A DNA stretch of 25,017 nucleotides from JALYIM01 sp040003205 (GTDB taxonomy: Bacteria; Acidobacteriota; Terriglobia; Terriglobales; Acidobacteriaceae). This document shows, piece by piece, positions 6,436-14,924 of this stretch. The DNA lies in contig JBDUDA010000011.1 in NCBI GenBank assembly GCA_040003205.1, positions 1 to 25,017 on the forward strand, given 5' to 3'. The notes under the pieces were generated by a model that saw only the letters and a list, made by a program, of their open reading frames with translations, had not been told where the DNA came from and did no database searches. The translations under genes were made by a program, and so were the position numbers. Within the stretch, counting starts at the first letter, position 1. The number at the start of each line of letters is the position of its first letter.

Positions 6436-7674
6436 ATGAAACGCATACGCTACAGCAAATACGTTCCGGACCCGGCAGGCGAAATGAGCCTGGAAGATTT
6501 GCTGGGCGCGCTCTCCGATTTTCTGTTGCAGAGTGGTTTTCAAGATTATTACTACGATGATTTTCCAGACGGTGAGCAGACCCTCGACGATCTGCGCCGT
6601 GCCATCGAAGATGCGCTGCTTGACAACAATTTGCTGAATGAAGAAATGCAGCAGCAACTTCAGCAAATGCAGGGGGACGGCAGTCTTGAGCAGCTGATCG
6701 AGCAGCTCATCGAACGCATGCAGCAGGAAAACTACATTAGCATTGATCAGCCCCATGATCCGTCGCAGCGACCAAGCATGGGTGGCGGACAAGTTGGCGA
6801 GGCCCATTCAGCAAAGTTTGAAATTACCGATAAGGGCCTGGACTTCCTCGGCTTCAAAACTCTGCGCGATTTAATGGGCTCGCTGGGAAAATCCAGCTTT
6901 GGACGTCATGACACTCGCGACATGGCCACCGGCATAGAGGCCAGCGGGGCATCCAAGCAGTACGAGTTTGGCGACACTCTCAATCTTGATATCACTGCTA
7001 CTCTCTCAAGCGCCATTCAACGCGAAGGGCTCACCTCGCCGCTGAACATCGAGTACTCCGATCTTCAGGTACATCAGTGCGAGTACCAATCTTCCTGCGC
7101 GACCGTCTTGATGCTCGACTGCTCACACTCGATGATTCTCTACGGAGAAGATCGTTTCACGCCCGCGAAAAAAGTCGCGATGGCGCTGTCCCAGTTGATC
7201 CGAACACGGTATCCGGGTGATTCTCTGTCGTTAGTGTTGTTCCACGATTCCGCGGAAGAAGTGCCAGTCTCGCAATTGGCGCGAGTTAAGGTCGGTCCTT
7301 ATTACACCAATACGCGCGAAGGGCTGCGGCTTGCTCAGCGTATCCTTCAGCGGCAGCGCAAAGACATGAAGCAGATTGTGATGATCACGGACGGGAAGCC
7401 CTCCGCGCTCACTTTGGAAGATGGACGAATTTACAAAAATGCTTTCGGCCTGGATCCGCTGGTCGTTGGACAAACTCTCGAAGAAGTTTCGAAGTGCAAG
7501 CGGGCAGGAGTTCTGATCAATACGTTTATGCTTGCGTCCGATTACGGACTGGTACAGTTCGTACAAAAAGTTACCGAGATGTGCAAAGGCAAGGCCTACT
7601 TCACGACGCCCTACACGCTGGGACAATATCTTCTGATGGATTACATGTCGCGCAAGACAAAAACTATTCACTGA
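6436..7674 (+). CDS. VWA-domain (MIDAS) protein, partner of the AAA+ ATPase
   Basis: The 412-residue product ends in a von Willebrand factor A domain (about 220-400). The metal-ion-dependent adhesion site is intact: DCSHS (228-232), Thr293 in YYTNTREGL, and Asp319 in MITDGKPSA. The N-terminal half contains an acidic/aromatic stretch (DYYYDDFPDGEQ), a Gln-rich coiled-coil-like segment (about 66-98) and an EITDKGLDFLGFKTLRDLMGSLG motif. Together with the upstream AAA+ gene this resembles ChlI/ChlD or MoxR/VWA pairs, in which the VWA protein presents substrate to the ATPase ring. There is no signal peptide or membrane helix, so a cytosolic role is expected. ATG at 6436 gives the full N-terminus but the ribosome site is weak, which fits translation linked to the upstream gene. 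The client protein is unknown. Confidence 0.9.
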   Translation: MKRIRYSKYVPDPAGEMSLEDLLGALSDFLLQSGFQDYYYDDFPDGEQTLDDLRRAIEDALLDNNLLNEEMQQQLQQMQGDGSLEQLIEQLIERMQQENYISIDQPHDPSQRPSMGGGQVGEAHSAKFEITDKGLDFLGFKTLRDLMGSLGKSSFGRHDTRDMATGIEASGASKQYEFGDTLNLDITATLSSAIQREGLTSPLNIEYSDLQVHQCEYQSSCATVLMLDCSHSMILYGEDRFTPAKKVAMALSQLIRTRYPGDSLSLVLFHDSAEEVPVSQLARVKVGPYYTNTREGLRLAQRILQRQRKDMKQIVMITDGKPSALTLEDGRIYKNAFGLDPLVVGQTLEEVSKCKRAGVLINTFMLASDYGLVQFVQKVTEMCKGKAYFTTPYTLGQYLLMDYMSRKTKTIH

Positions 7675-7694
7675 TTGCGCTGACTTCCCAGGAA

Positions 7695-9671
7695 TTAAGT
7701 TTTCCTGAGCTCCTCCACCGCCCGATAAGCCTGATCAATAGCGCAATCCGTATATGCATACGCGCCTGCGTCGGCGTTTGCGATAGCCAAACGTCCAAAA
7801 GGTTTACGCGCGACCTCACAAGGAATCTCTCCGCCTTCGAGCCAAAATTTATCCCACAGCGAGTTGTATTCGTAGGCATACCCATGTGACCAGCGATTGA
7901 CCGTGATCGCGGTGATATCGCGAGCAGGATCGAAACCTCCCGGGCCGAGCGTACGGGCCATCTGGTCGCGAATATTGCGCTCCATGGTTTCGAAGCTGGT
8001 CCCGTAAAGTTCCATGCGTCCTAGCAGATGCTGATTTCTGGCCGGAAGTCCCGGCTTGCAAGGGGTCTTCATCATGTGGATAACAATCGGTTCTTCAGGC
8101 TTCTGTGAACACTTATACTCTCCGATGCTTACGGGTAAATCGAGCGCCATATAACTGTGATAGCTGCCAGGCGCGTAGATGGAACTCGCTCCGAGTTTCT
8201 CAAACGAAGTCCAGTTGCGCAATGCGACGTTGGTATAAAGCAGCGGAACTTTCGCCGCCGAAGCGAGCGCCTGTTTTTGCTTCTCCGGAAGTTCCTCGCA
8301 CATATACGGAATTACAACGTGCCAGCAGGCAAGAATGGCCCGCTGCGCCCGCACCGTATAAACTTTGCCGCCGCGCGCGTACGATACTTCGACCTCTTTC
8401 GCCGACGCAGGGTCTCCGCGATGCTTCACGCGCACCGCAGTGCTGTTCAGACGAATGCGAACGGAAGATGCGCTTTCATCAAGCTTCGCGTAGTTGGCGC
8501 GCGCCGTTATCACGTCGGACAGGGAATTGCCGGGGATGGCATCGGGAATCAGCTTGCGAACCAGTAATCGCGCAATGGAAGCATTGCCATCGGGAAAGTG
8601 AAAAAAGAATTTCTCCGCCTCTTCGTCAGGGATCGCATCGCGATTCATACCGCGTCCTGGGGAAGGGTCGAGATTCATTCCTTGGAAACCCGGTAGATCA
8701 AGTCCCCAGGCATCCTGCGCCGAGACCGCGTCGATCCCAACTCCAAATAGAGGTTGCGGATATGCCTGATAGAGCTTCACCACATCGGCGTTGACCTTCA
8801 CTAGATCCGTCAGAAATTTCAAATAGCTCATGCGCGCGAGTTGCGCTTTTTTCTGTTCCGACGTTAGCCCGGGCAAGTAATCTTTTTTGTCTTGAAACAG
8901 CCGCCGCATATCCCGTTTCGCGGCTTCGGAGAGCGGCGCTCTGGCCAAAAATTTCGCCCACGGACCGTCACCCGCTTCAGGAGTGTCCTTGCTCTCGCCG
9001 CCACCGCGCGGCGCCGGATTGACCACCAGTTTGTCCTGGCCGAAAGTTTCTTTGTCAAAAAAAACGTTGGGAGCGAGCCCGAACGATCGATACAAATCTT
9101 TGGAAACGTATTTAGGATACGACGCTACGTCTATTCCTAATTCTTCAATTAATGCCTTGGCAACCGCGCTGTAGGGCGCCGGACTTTCGATCGAGAAGGT
9201 CCCGCCGTATCCCAGCATCTTTCGCTTATCCACCGTAAATTCGTTGCGCTTGGCATGGCCTCCGAAATCGTCATGGTTATCGAGGATGAGCACACGCGCA
9301 CCCGGCCCGGCGGCCTTGCGGAAAAAATGTGCCGCTGAAAGACCGCTGATCCCGCCCCCGACAATGATGAGGTCGTAGCTCTCGCCGGTATCTACGGGAG
9401 TTCCTGCCTGCTGCCAGAATGTTCCGTCGCGAAGTCCGTGCGCGACTTCAAAGGATCCGGGATGACTGCCGCGCATCCCGGTTAACTCGGGGGGATAATA
9501 ATCTGGCGCTTTTTCGCGCTCTGGCTGATCGAAGGCGGCCAGCAGATTTGGGGGCAACATCGCGGCCCCGACCGTGAGCGCGACTCCATTTAGAAAATCG
9601 CGCCGCGAAATATCGCGGTGCATCCCCAACTCTTTATCTGTTGCCCGATTTTTGTTTTTGGGATTTTTCAT
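7695..9671 (-). CDS. Tat-exported FAD-dependent oxidoreductase, spermidine dehydrogenase-like
   Basis: The 658-residue product has a twin-arginine signal, ISRRDFLNGVAL (21-32), with a hydrophobic stretch ending near AA46, so it is probably exported folded with its cofactor. A FAD-binding Rossmann motif, DLIIVGGGISGLSAAHF, starts at residue 100 and is followed by the adenine-binding acidic end of beta-2 (LDNHDDFGGHAKRNEF, 130-145). The overall plan, length and the SRRDFLNGVAL signal resemble bacterial spermidine dehydrogenase (SpdH), which oxidises polyamines in the periplasm. The C-terminal part contains a second FAD-contacting region (FGRLAIANADAGAYAYTDCAIDQAYRAVEEL). The ATG at 9671 is chosen for GAGGA at 6 nt; a GTG 24 nt upstream is less likely. 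A CDGSH protein gene lies 62 nt upstream on the same strand. Polyamine specificity is inferred from resemblance only. Confidence 0.85.
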   Translation of the reverse strand: MKNPKNKNRATDKELGMHRDISRRDFLNGVALTVGAAMLPPNLLAAFDQPEREKAPDYYPPELTGMRGSHPGSFEVAHGLRDGTFWQQAGTPVDTGESYDLIIVGGGISGLSAAHFFRKAAGPGARVLILDNHDDFGGHAKRNEFTVDKRKMLGYGGTFSIESPAPYSAVAKALIEELGIDVASYPKYVSKDLYRSFGLAPNVFFDKETFGQDKLVVNPAPRGGGESKDTPEAGDGPWAKFLARAPLSEAAKRDMRRLFQDKKDYLPGLTSEQKKAQLARMSYLKFLTDLVKVNADVVKLYQAYPQPLFGVGIDAVSAQDAWGLDLPGFQGMNLDPSPGRGMNRDAIPDEEAEKFFFHFPDGNASIARLLVRKLIPDAIPGNSLSDVITARANYAKLDESASSVRIRLNSTAVRVKHRGDPASAKEVEVSYARGGKVYTVRAQRAILACWHVVIPYMCEELPEKQKQALASAAKVPLLYTNVALRNWTSFEKLGASSIYAPGSYHSYMALDLPVSIGEYKCSQKPEEPIVIHMMKTPCKPGLPARNQHLLGRMELYGTSFETMERNIRDQMARTLGPGGFDPARDITAITVNRWSHGYAYEYNSLWDKFWLEGGEIPCEVARKPFGRLAIANADAGAYAYTDCAIDQAYRAVEELRKT

Positions 9672-9733
9672 GCAGGATCCTCGCTCGTTGATCACGAAAC
9701 GATGTTTTTAAGTTTGCGGTATCAGTGAGCGCA

Positions 9734-9988
9734 TTACAGAGACGATTTGGGATTCTGTTGTTCGTCAGCCTTCTTCACTGCCAGCTCTGCTGCCTGAAAT
9801 CCCATAGCAGAATGCTGCCCATCGCAGAAGGGTTTGTTTTTGCTGGCGCCGCAGCGGCAGAGGGAGAAGCCCAGTTTGCCGGTTAAGTCGTGCTTGTTGC
9901 CGTCCGCATCCACCAACTCGATGGAACCCTCCGGACCTTCAACGCGGTATGGGCCATTTCTCTTTATGGTGATTTTGATTGTAGCCAT
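9734..9988 (-). CDS. CDGSH iron-sulfur domain protein
   Basis: This 84-residue protein carries the CDGSH (mitoNEET-type) [2Fe-2S] motif CRCGASKNKPFCDGQH, with the 3-Cys/1-His ligands C44, C46, C55 and H59. The N-terminal half (about 1-40) forms the short beta segment usual in single-domain bacterial members. Such proteins are redox-active or act in Fe-S transfer; their physiological partners are mostly unknown. The ATG at 9988 is preceded by GGAGG at 4 nt, so the start is well supported. It is co-directional with the Tat flavoenzyme 62 nt downstream and could share its transcript. The tail after residue 64 is Lys/Gln-rich and probably disordered. Confidence 0.93.
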   Translation of the reverse strand: MATIKITIKRNGPYRVEGPEGSIELVDADGNKHDLTGKLGFSLCRCGASKNKPFCDGQHSAMGFQAAELAVKKADEQQNPKSSL

Positions 9989-10103
9989 AGTGCCTCCACG
10001 CAGCACATAGATTTAAGAACCAGAAGCGATCTACGAAGATATCACGCCCCGAAGGCTGACCGCCGTCACTCGACCACACGGCCAGCGCTGAACAAAGGCT
10101 ACA

Positions 10104-11225
10104 CTACGCGGCCAGCAATTCCTGCTTGAGCAGAGTGTTGTAGACCTGTAGATACTCGTCAATCATCCTTTTTGCGGTAAAGCAGTCGCGAGCCCGTTGG
10201 AAGGCACGGTTTGCGAAGGTGCGGCAGAGTTCGGAATCGTTACCAAGACGCTGAATTACTTGCGCGAGGCTCGCACTATCGTTGGCGCGAAAATACAACG
10301 CGGCATTAGCCCAGATTTCGCGATACAACGGAATATCGTTTGCGACAATCGCACAGCGGGAAAAAGCGGCTGCCAGTGCTGACATTCCGAGAGGTTCATA
10401 GCGCGAGGTCGCGGCGTAAATGGCGGCGCGACTATATAGCGCGCGGAGCTGCGCCTCGGTCTGGGGCCCCTTCAGCGATACCGATGCAGTTTCCGTCGCC
10501 AGTTTGACGTCTGCCCGGATGGGAACCGCGTTTTGAGAAGGAACGGGCGCGTCCGACCCGACGATGCAAACGGGAAGCGCATGCACCTGCTGGGTGAGCA
10601 AATTGAGTTGCTTGCTGGCGTCGAGAAAACGCCCCACCGCGAGCACGGACTCGTCTTTCGCCACATAAGGATTGAAAAAAATCGGATTTCGGCCGTGATG
10701 AATTACCGTGAAACGGGGCGGATCCATGTAACTGTTGCGAATTGTTTCCAGCATCCATTGCGAGGGACTCACCACCAAAGTTGCTCCCGCGAGACCCTCC
10801 TGCGTCGTCCGGCGGTACCAGCGCAGCCACCGGCTCTCCGCGGGCATGCAGTTGTGTACTGAATTCCACCAACTGATGTAGTCGCCATGAGCAACCACGA
10901 TTCGCGGAATATCTCCCGGCAGATTTCCGTAGCAGGGTTGGTTCAAGTGCAGCAGGTCGGGCTTTATCTCTTTTGCCAGCGCGGAGAGATAGTTCCGTGA
11001 CTCGTGAAAATCGCTCTCCGCCTCTTGCATCCAATCCAGGCGAAACCCGGTTGGGCGATACTCGAGTCCGAGCAGATTATCCATCCAGAGCGTTTGCTTT
11101 GGTAAGGGAATTTCGCCGAAGCTGACCAGCGTGACGCGAATTCCTCGGCTGACGAGGCCGGTGACCAGCTCGCGGGTGTATGTCCATGTGCCGCTCACCG
11201 TATCGGCTGTCACCAGAACGTGCAT
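10104..11225 (-). CDS. GT4-family glycosyltransferase
   Basis: This 373-residue GT-B fold enzyme transfers a sugar from a nucleotide-sugar donor. The N-terminal domain opens with MHVLVTADTVSGTWTYTRELV (acceptor side, Gly-rich loop replaced by SGTWTY). The C-terminal donor domain has LAVGRFLDASKQ (G198, R199 and K205 at the diphosphate site) and SRYEPLGMSALAAA (from residue 274), holding the start of the E-x7-E type motif. No signal or membrane helix is present, so it is cytosolic or peripheral. The ATG at 11225 is chosen because the protein then begins at the first beta strand of the fold, with a GGGG upstream. Its start region is divergent from a PIG-L deacetylase (173 nt apart). Donor and acceptor cannot be deduced. 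Confidence 0.9.
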   Translation of the reverse strand: MHVLVTADTVSGTWTYTRELVTGLVSRGIRVTLVSFGEIPLPKQTLWMDNLLGLEYRPTGFRLDWMQEAESDFHESRNYLSALAKEIKPDLLHLNQPCYGNLPGDIPRIVVAHGDYISWWNSVHNCMPAESRWLRWYRRTTQEGLAGATLVVSPSQWMLETIRNSYMDPPRFTVIHHGRNPIFFNPYVAKDESVLAVGRFLDASKQLNLLTQQVHALPVCIVGSDAPVPSQNAVPIRADVKLATETASVSLKGPQTEAQLRALYSRAAIYAATSRYEPLGMSALAAAFSRCAIVANDIPLYREIWANAALYFRANDSASLAQVIQRLGNDSELCRTFANRAFQRARDCFTAKRMIDEYLQVYNTLLKQELLAA

Positions 11226-11398
11226 AGATATCCCCGACGTCTCTAACTTAGATGCGCGCCACCTCAGAGCATCTCTGCCCAGCATTTTAGTTGGCGGAAG
11301 AGCGCGTCCGGAAACTTTATTCGGCACGTTTCGAACTGCAAACTCTTGCACAACCGCGGTCAAAACGGCGCGGAGATATTGCCAAGTTACAATTGTTC

Positions 11399-12151
11399 AT
11401 GCGCAGATTGATGTGTGTTACCGCCCATCCGGACGATGAGGCGGGGGGATTCGGGGGATCGCTGCGGCTTTACCGCGACCGCGGAGTCGAAACCTGCGTA
11501 ATCTGCCTGACAACAGGGCAAGCGGCAACGAACCGGGGAGTCGCAAAAAATGACTCGGAACTCTCGGCACTCCGCAGCAAAGAGTTTGTCGCTGCTTGCG
11601 AGATCCTGCGGGTCAACCTGCCAATCATTTTGGACTATCCGGACGGCCAGCTTTATCGTCAGGACCTGCACAGGGTGGTCGGGGACCTGGTCTTGAATCT
11701 TCGACGCTTCCGTCCTCAGGTCGTGATGTCGTTTGGTCCAGAGGGTGGACTGACCGGACATCCCGATCATTCCATGGCATCCATCTTCACGACCCTGGCG
11801 TTTCATTGGGCGGGTCGAACTAACCGCTACACCGCTCAGCTGCAGGATGGACTGACGACGCATCGTCCGCAGAAGCTTTATTACGCTACCGCCGACTTTG
11901 CGCTTCCTGACCGGCAACCGATTAGTTTTTCCCCCGCGAGCGCAATCATAGAAATTGGCGACCTGCTTGACACCAAGGTCAGAGCCTTCAAAGCTCACGT
12001 TACCCAGTCGCCGCTTTGGCCGCAGTTCGAGAACCATGTACGACAGAGAGCGCGCAGAGAAATGTTCCATCTGGCAGCGGCCACCACCTCGGCCACAAGT
12101 TCCGTGGGGCCGGAGAGTGATTTGTTTGCCGGCATCGAAGACGCCGTTTGA
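11399..12151 (+). CDS. PIG-L/LmbE-family zinc N-deacetylase
   Basis: The 250-residue product has the PIG-L zinc motif AHPDDE (9-14, H10 and D13 as ligands and D12 as likely base) and the second motif GHPDH (120-124, H124 as third ligand). Members remove acetyl groups from N-acetylglucosamine-containing molecules (GPI precursors, mycothiol and bacillithiol precursors, antibiotics). There is no signal peptide. The start is ATG at 11399; no good ribosome site precedes it, and another ATG at 11411 is possible, although it would trim the first strand. It is divergent from the GT4 gene, which suggests the two may act on the same glycoconjugate. It ends 7 nt before the convergent M61 gene. Confidence 0.9.
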   Translation: MRRLMCVTAHPDDEAGGFGGSLRLYRDRGVETCVICLTTGQAATNRGVAKNDSELSALRSKEFVAACEILRVNLPIILDYPDGQLYRQDLHRVVGDLVLNLRRFRPQVVMSFGPEGGLTGHPDHSMASIFTTLAFHWAGRTNRYTAQLQDGLTTHRPQKLYYATADFALPDRQPISFSPASAIIEIGDLLDTKVRAFKAHVTQSPLWPQFENHVRQRARREMFHLAAATTSATSSVGPESDLFAGIEDAV

Positions 12152-12158
12152 TTGCGCT

Positions 12159-14063
12159 CTAGTGGGCCTTCACGACCTCGCTCAACAGGTCGGGCTTCGA
12201 CTGATCACGAACCAGATGCGGGTATTGTTCTCCACCGTGATAGTCGATGCGGTGAATCTTGTAGTAGTCGGTATTTTCGACCAGCAACTCCAGCGGCTTG
12301 GAATCGTTCTTGCCCGCCCGCAAGGCATCGCGCAAAGCTTCGAATGTGAAGCGGCGTCCATTCACACCCAGCAGCTTCATGCCGGGACCAATCCCTGATC
12401 GGGCGGCGCCCATGCCTTCCACAGTGTCAACTACTCCGCCGTCCTCGCGCACCAGCAGACCGACAGAGTAGCCGGCGTTGATTTCTTTATGGTCAGCTTC
12501 CCAGGCACGCATCATTTCTGAAGGGGACTCGTCATAGGTGAGTTTCCAGCCGCTGCCCTCAATTCCGTTCAAGGGCGCGTGCGCATTGTGATTCGTCAGA
12601 CGCTCCGTCCAAAAACCTTTCCAGTCGTAAGCTGCCACCTGATTTAAAGTATTCGCGACGTCCTCGAAAGTGTAAGTCTTCACTTCGGGGGCAGACTCGG
12701 GAGCGCCGTGGAACAGATGGCAGAAGTCGTCGAGTGATTTTTTGCCGTGAGTTTGCTGGCGAATAATTGTATCCACCCAGAGCCAGTTCAAGACGTCTTC
12801 ATCGTAAAAGTCCACGCCTCGACGGGTGGAAGCCCACTGCCGCGAAGAAAAATAGAGCTGCGGCGCGGCATCGGCGGTGTCCTGTAAATTGCGCCAAATG
12901 CGGCCGGGCTCATGATCGAGTCTGGCGGCGATGATGGCTACATCCTCGCGCAACTGTTCAGGAGTCCACAAACCACTTCGCGCTGTCAGCACCTCTCCCA
13001 GGTAGGAAGTCAGGCCCTCATAAACCCAGAGCAAATCGTCCTGCATCGGCTGTTGATAGTCAGGAGTAGCAAGGCCCGCTGGCCGGCGATATTTACCGTT
13101 CCATGAGTGGACGTACTCGTGAGGCAACAAGCCAGAATGTAAAAGCCTTATCTGATGGTCCACAAGGCCTCGTTCAGCGATGCGGCTGTCGTCGGATTCG
13201 TGATGTTCCAATCCGAAATGCGCAACATGATCGCTCAGGCTAAAGAGAAAGTGATAGTCGCGGTAGTGATGAGCTCCGAAAAGTGTGGCCGCCTGTGTGA
13301 TTAGGCTGCGATAGTGTTCCCAAACTTCTGGCGGAGCCTCAAGCGCCGCCGCGCTGTCGGCTGCGATATCCATTTCAGCCAGTGGGGCCTGGCCTTCGTT
13401 CAACGGAACAACTCTAAGATGTTCGCCGATGAGGACGGGAGAATCTACCAGCATAGTAAGAGTCGATGGAGCGAACTTTAGCTCTTCTCCTGTGTGACTC
13501 GCCATGGGCAACGAAGTCCCGAACTTCCATCCGGCAGGTAGCCGCAAGCTGGGCTCGTACATGATGTCATCAGACTTCCATCCCTTGGGATACAACAGAA
13601 CCTGGTTCCAGCTCACTATCGCCATGGCGGCGGTAGCCGAAGAGCCGGCGGAGAATCCGCCCTCGAGCGTGGCGGGAGAAAGGAAGTCCAGGGAAGCATT
13701 CACCTCTCGCACTCCTTCGGGAACCTCGACCAGAATGGTGAAGACATCCAGCAAGTCGCGCCGCCACTTCAGCAGTTGCCCGTTGCCCGAAAACTTCAAA
13801 CCTGCCAGGCCTTCAACCGGTCCGCTGGGCGCATGTTCTCCGGGAATCCACTTGGGATAATAGAGGGTCAGCGTTCCGGGGCTGGCTGGGATTGAAAGCT
13901 GTGCATGAAATATTTTGCGCGGCGCTTCGCTGGCGTCTACCGAAATTTTCACCGTGGGCGCTTTACTCTGTGCCGAAGCCTGCGACGCTAATTGCAAAGT
14001 CAAAAGCACCAGAGCGAATCCAGCCGCCCAAAGGGTTAATTCGGTCCGTGGCAACATTTTCAT
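12159..14063 (-). CDS. Exported M61 (glycyl aminopeptidase-type) metallopeptidase with PDZ domain
   Basis: This 634-residue protein has a Sec signal peptide (MKMLPR, hydrophobic 9-26, likely cleavage after QASA-Q near 32). The N-terminal beta-rich domain (about 38-240) is followed by the catalytic domain with the family motif GLEHHESD (285-292), the zinc site LPHEYVHSWNGK (HEYVH 315-319) and the third ligand Glu349 in WVYEGLTSY. A PDZ domain (about 535-610, NAGYSVGLLVREDGGVVDTV...GIGPGMKLLGVNG) closes the protein. The order matches M61 peptidases, which remove N-terminal Gly/Ala residues and probably act in the periplasm. The ATG at 14063 has GGAG at 7 nt and places the signal peptide correctly; upstream ATGs would bury it. 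It runs divergently from tmk and convergently with the PIG-L gene. Confidence 0.94.
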   Translation of the reverse strand: MKMLPRTELTLWAAGFALVLLTLQLASQASAQSKAPTVKISVDASEAPRKIFHAQLSIPASPGTLTLYYPKWIPGEHAPSGPVEGLAGLKFSGNGQLLKWRRDLLDVFTILVEVPEGVREVNASLDFLSPATLEGGFSAGSSATAAMAIVSWNQVLLYPKGWKSDDIMYEPSLRLPAGWKFGTSLPMASHTGEELKFAPSTLTMLVDSPVLIGEHLRVVPLNEGQAPLAEMDIAADSAAALEAPPEVWEHYRSLITQAATLFGAHHYRDYHFLFSLSDHVAHFGLEHHESDDSRIAERGLVDHQIRLLHSGLLPHEYVHSWNGKYRRPAGLATPDYQQPMQDDLLWVYEGLTSYLGEVLTARSGLWTPEQLREDVAIIAARLDHEPGRIWRNLQDTADAAPQLYFSSRQWASTRRGVDFYDEDVLNWLWVDTIIRQQTHGKKSLDDFCHLFHGAPESAPEVKTYTFEDVANTLNQVAAYDWKGFWTERLTNHNAHAPLNGIEGSGWKLTYDESPSEMMRAWEADHKEINAGYSVGLLVREDGGVVDTVEGMGAARSGIGPGMKLLGVNGRRFTFEALRDALRAGKNDSKPLELLVENTDYYKIHRIDYHGGEQYPHLVRDQSKPDLLSEVVKAH

Positions 14064-14203
14064 TGTGAGTCTCCAGAAGTGCATAGCTTCTAACTTCCAA
14101 TCGAAAAACGAATATATCAGCCGCTTCGCTCGTGGGATAGCGGGCGGCCGAGGAGCTAAAGGGCTCATCATGACGGCGTGCCCAGCCTGCTTTATGATGT
14201 TCC

Positions 14204-14881
14204 ATGCTTCGGCGCGCGAAATTCATAACTTTTGAAGGACTGGACGGCTGTGGCAAGAGCACGCAGGTTGAAAAACTCGCGTCCGCGCTGCGCATGCGGG
14301 GACAATCAGTAACAGTCACCAGAGAGCCGGGCGGGACAATAGCCGGCGAAAAAATCCGCAACGTGCTGCTCGATAGTTCAACCGTCGGATTGTCTCCCTT
14401 GGCGGAGCTCGCCCTGATGTTTGCATCCCGCGCTCAGCACCTCAAGGAAATCATTCAACCGGCGCTTGCAGCAGGACAGATTGTGCTGTGCGACCGCTTC
14501 ACCGATTCCACGGAAGCCTACCAGGGCGGGGGGCGTGAGCTGGGCACGAGGCCCGTTCTGGAGCTACATCGCATCCTGTGCGGTGATTTGCAACCCGAAT
14601 TGACCATCCTGATGGATTCCGATGTGACTGCGAGCGTTGAGCGGGCGCGCCGCAGAAACATGCATATAGTGGCTGATCGCTTGGGAGATTCGGATGAAAA
14701 CCGCTTTGAGCAGGAGAACCAGCAATTTTTTGAACGTGTGCATGCTGCTTACCTGGCAATTGCGAAACGCGAGCCGCAGCGTGTGATGCTGGTCAATGCC
14801 CGCGGCCCGGCGGCGGAAACCCACAAGCAAATTGTCGAAATCGTTCAGCGTAAACTTAAACTCGAAAGCGAGAGCGCGTGA
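14204..14881 (+). CDS. tmk: Thymidylate kinase
   Basis: Tmk phosphorylates dTMP to dTDP in the dTTP pathway. The 225-residue protein has the P-loop FEGLDGCGKST (10-20), the substrate-binding region TREPGGT, and the DRFTDSTEAYQGGGR motif (DR at the end of beta-3 and the dTMP-binding Tyr/Gln). The LID region RARRRNMHIVADRLGDSDENRFE is Arg-rich. Length is usual (about 205-225). ATG at 14204 puts the P-loop strand at the right distance from the N-terminus. It is followed 43 nt later by holB on the same strand, a common tmk-holB order in bacteria. Confidence 0.96.
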   Translation: MLRRAKFITFEGLDGCGKSTQVEKLASALRMRGQSVTVTREPGGTIAGEKIRNVLLDSSTVGLSPLAELALMFASRAQHLKEIIQPALAAGQIVLCDRFTDSTEAYQGGGRELGTRPVLELHRILCGDLQPELTILMDSDVTASVERARRRNMHIVADRLGDSDENRFEQENQQFFERVHAAYLAIAKREPQRVMLVNARGPAAETHKQIVEIVQRKLKLESESA

Positions 14882-14896
14882 CCTCCTGCCGGGAGG
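14882..14896 (+). other. Hairpin between tmk and holB
   Basis: CCTCC (14882-14886) can pair with GGAGG (14892-14896) across a 5-nt loop directly after the tmk stop codon. The GGAGG is too far (28 nt) from the holB start to be its ribosome site. It could stabilise or pace the operon transcript; no T-run follows. Confidence 0.35.
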
Positions 14897-14924
14897 AGCG
14901 CCCCAGAACGTAAAAAACTTTTAG

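Noticed and set aside
4896..7674. True magnesium chelatase (bchI/bchD)
   Set aside because: Walker motifs differ, subunit sizes do not fit, and no tetrapyrrole genes are nearby.
8105..8794. 229-codon plus-strand frame inside the Tat flavoenzyme
   Set aside because: It is antisense to a well-supported FAD enzyme and has a compositionally biased, motif-free translation.
10104..12151. Bacillithiol or mycothiol biosynthesis pair
   Set aside because: The GT4 lacks the GGSG-type N-terminal motif of BshA/MshA, and no bshC/mshC-like gene is present; only a generic GT4 and PIG-L assignment is supported.
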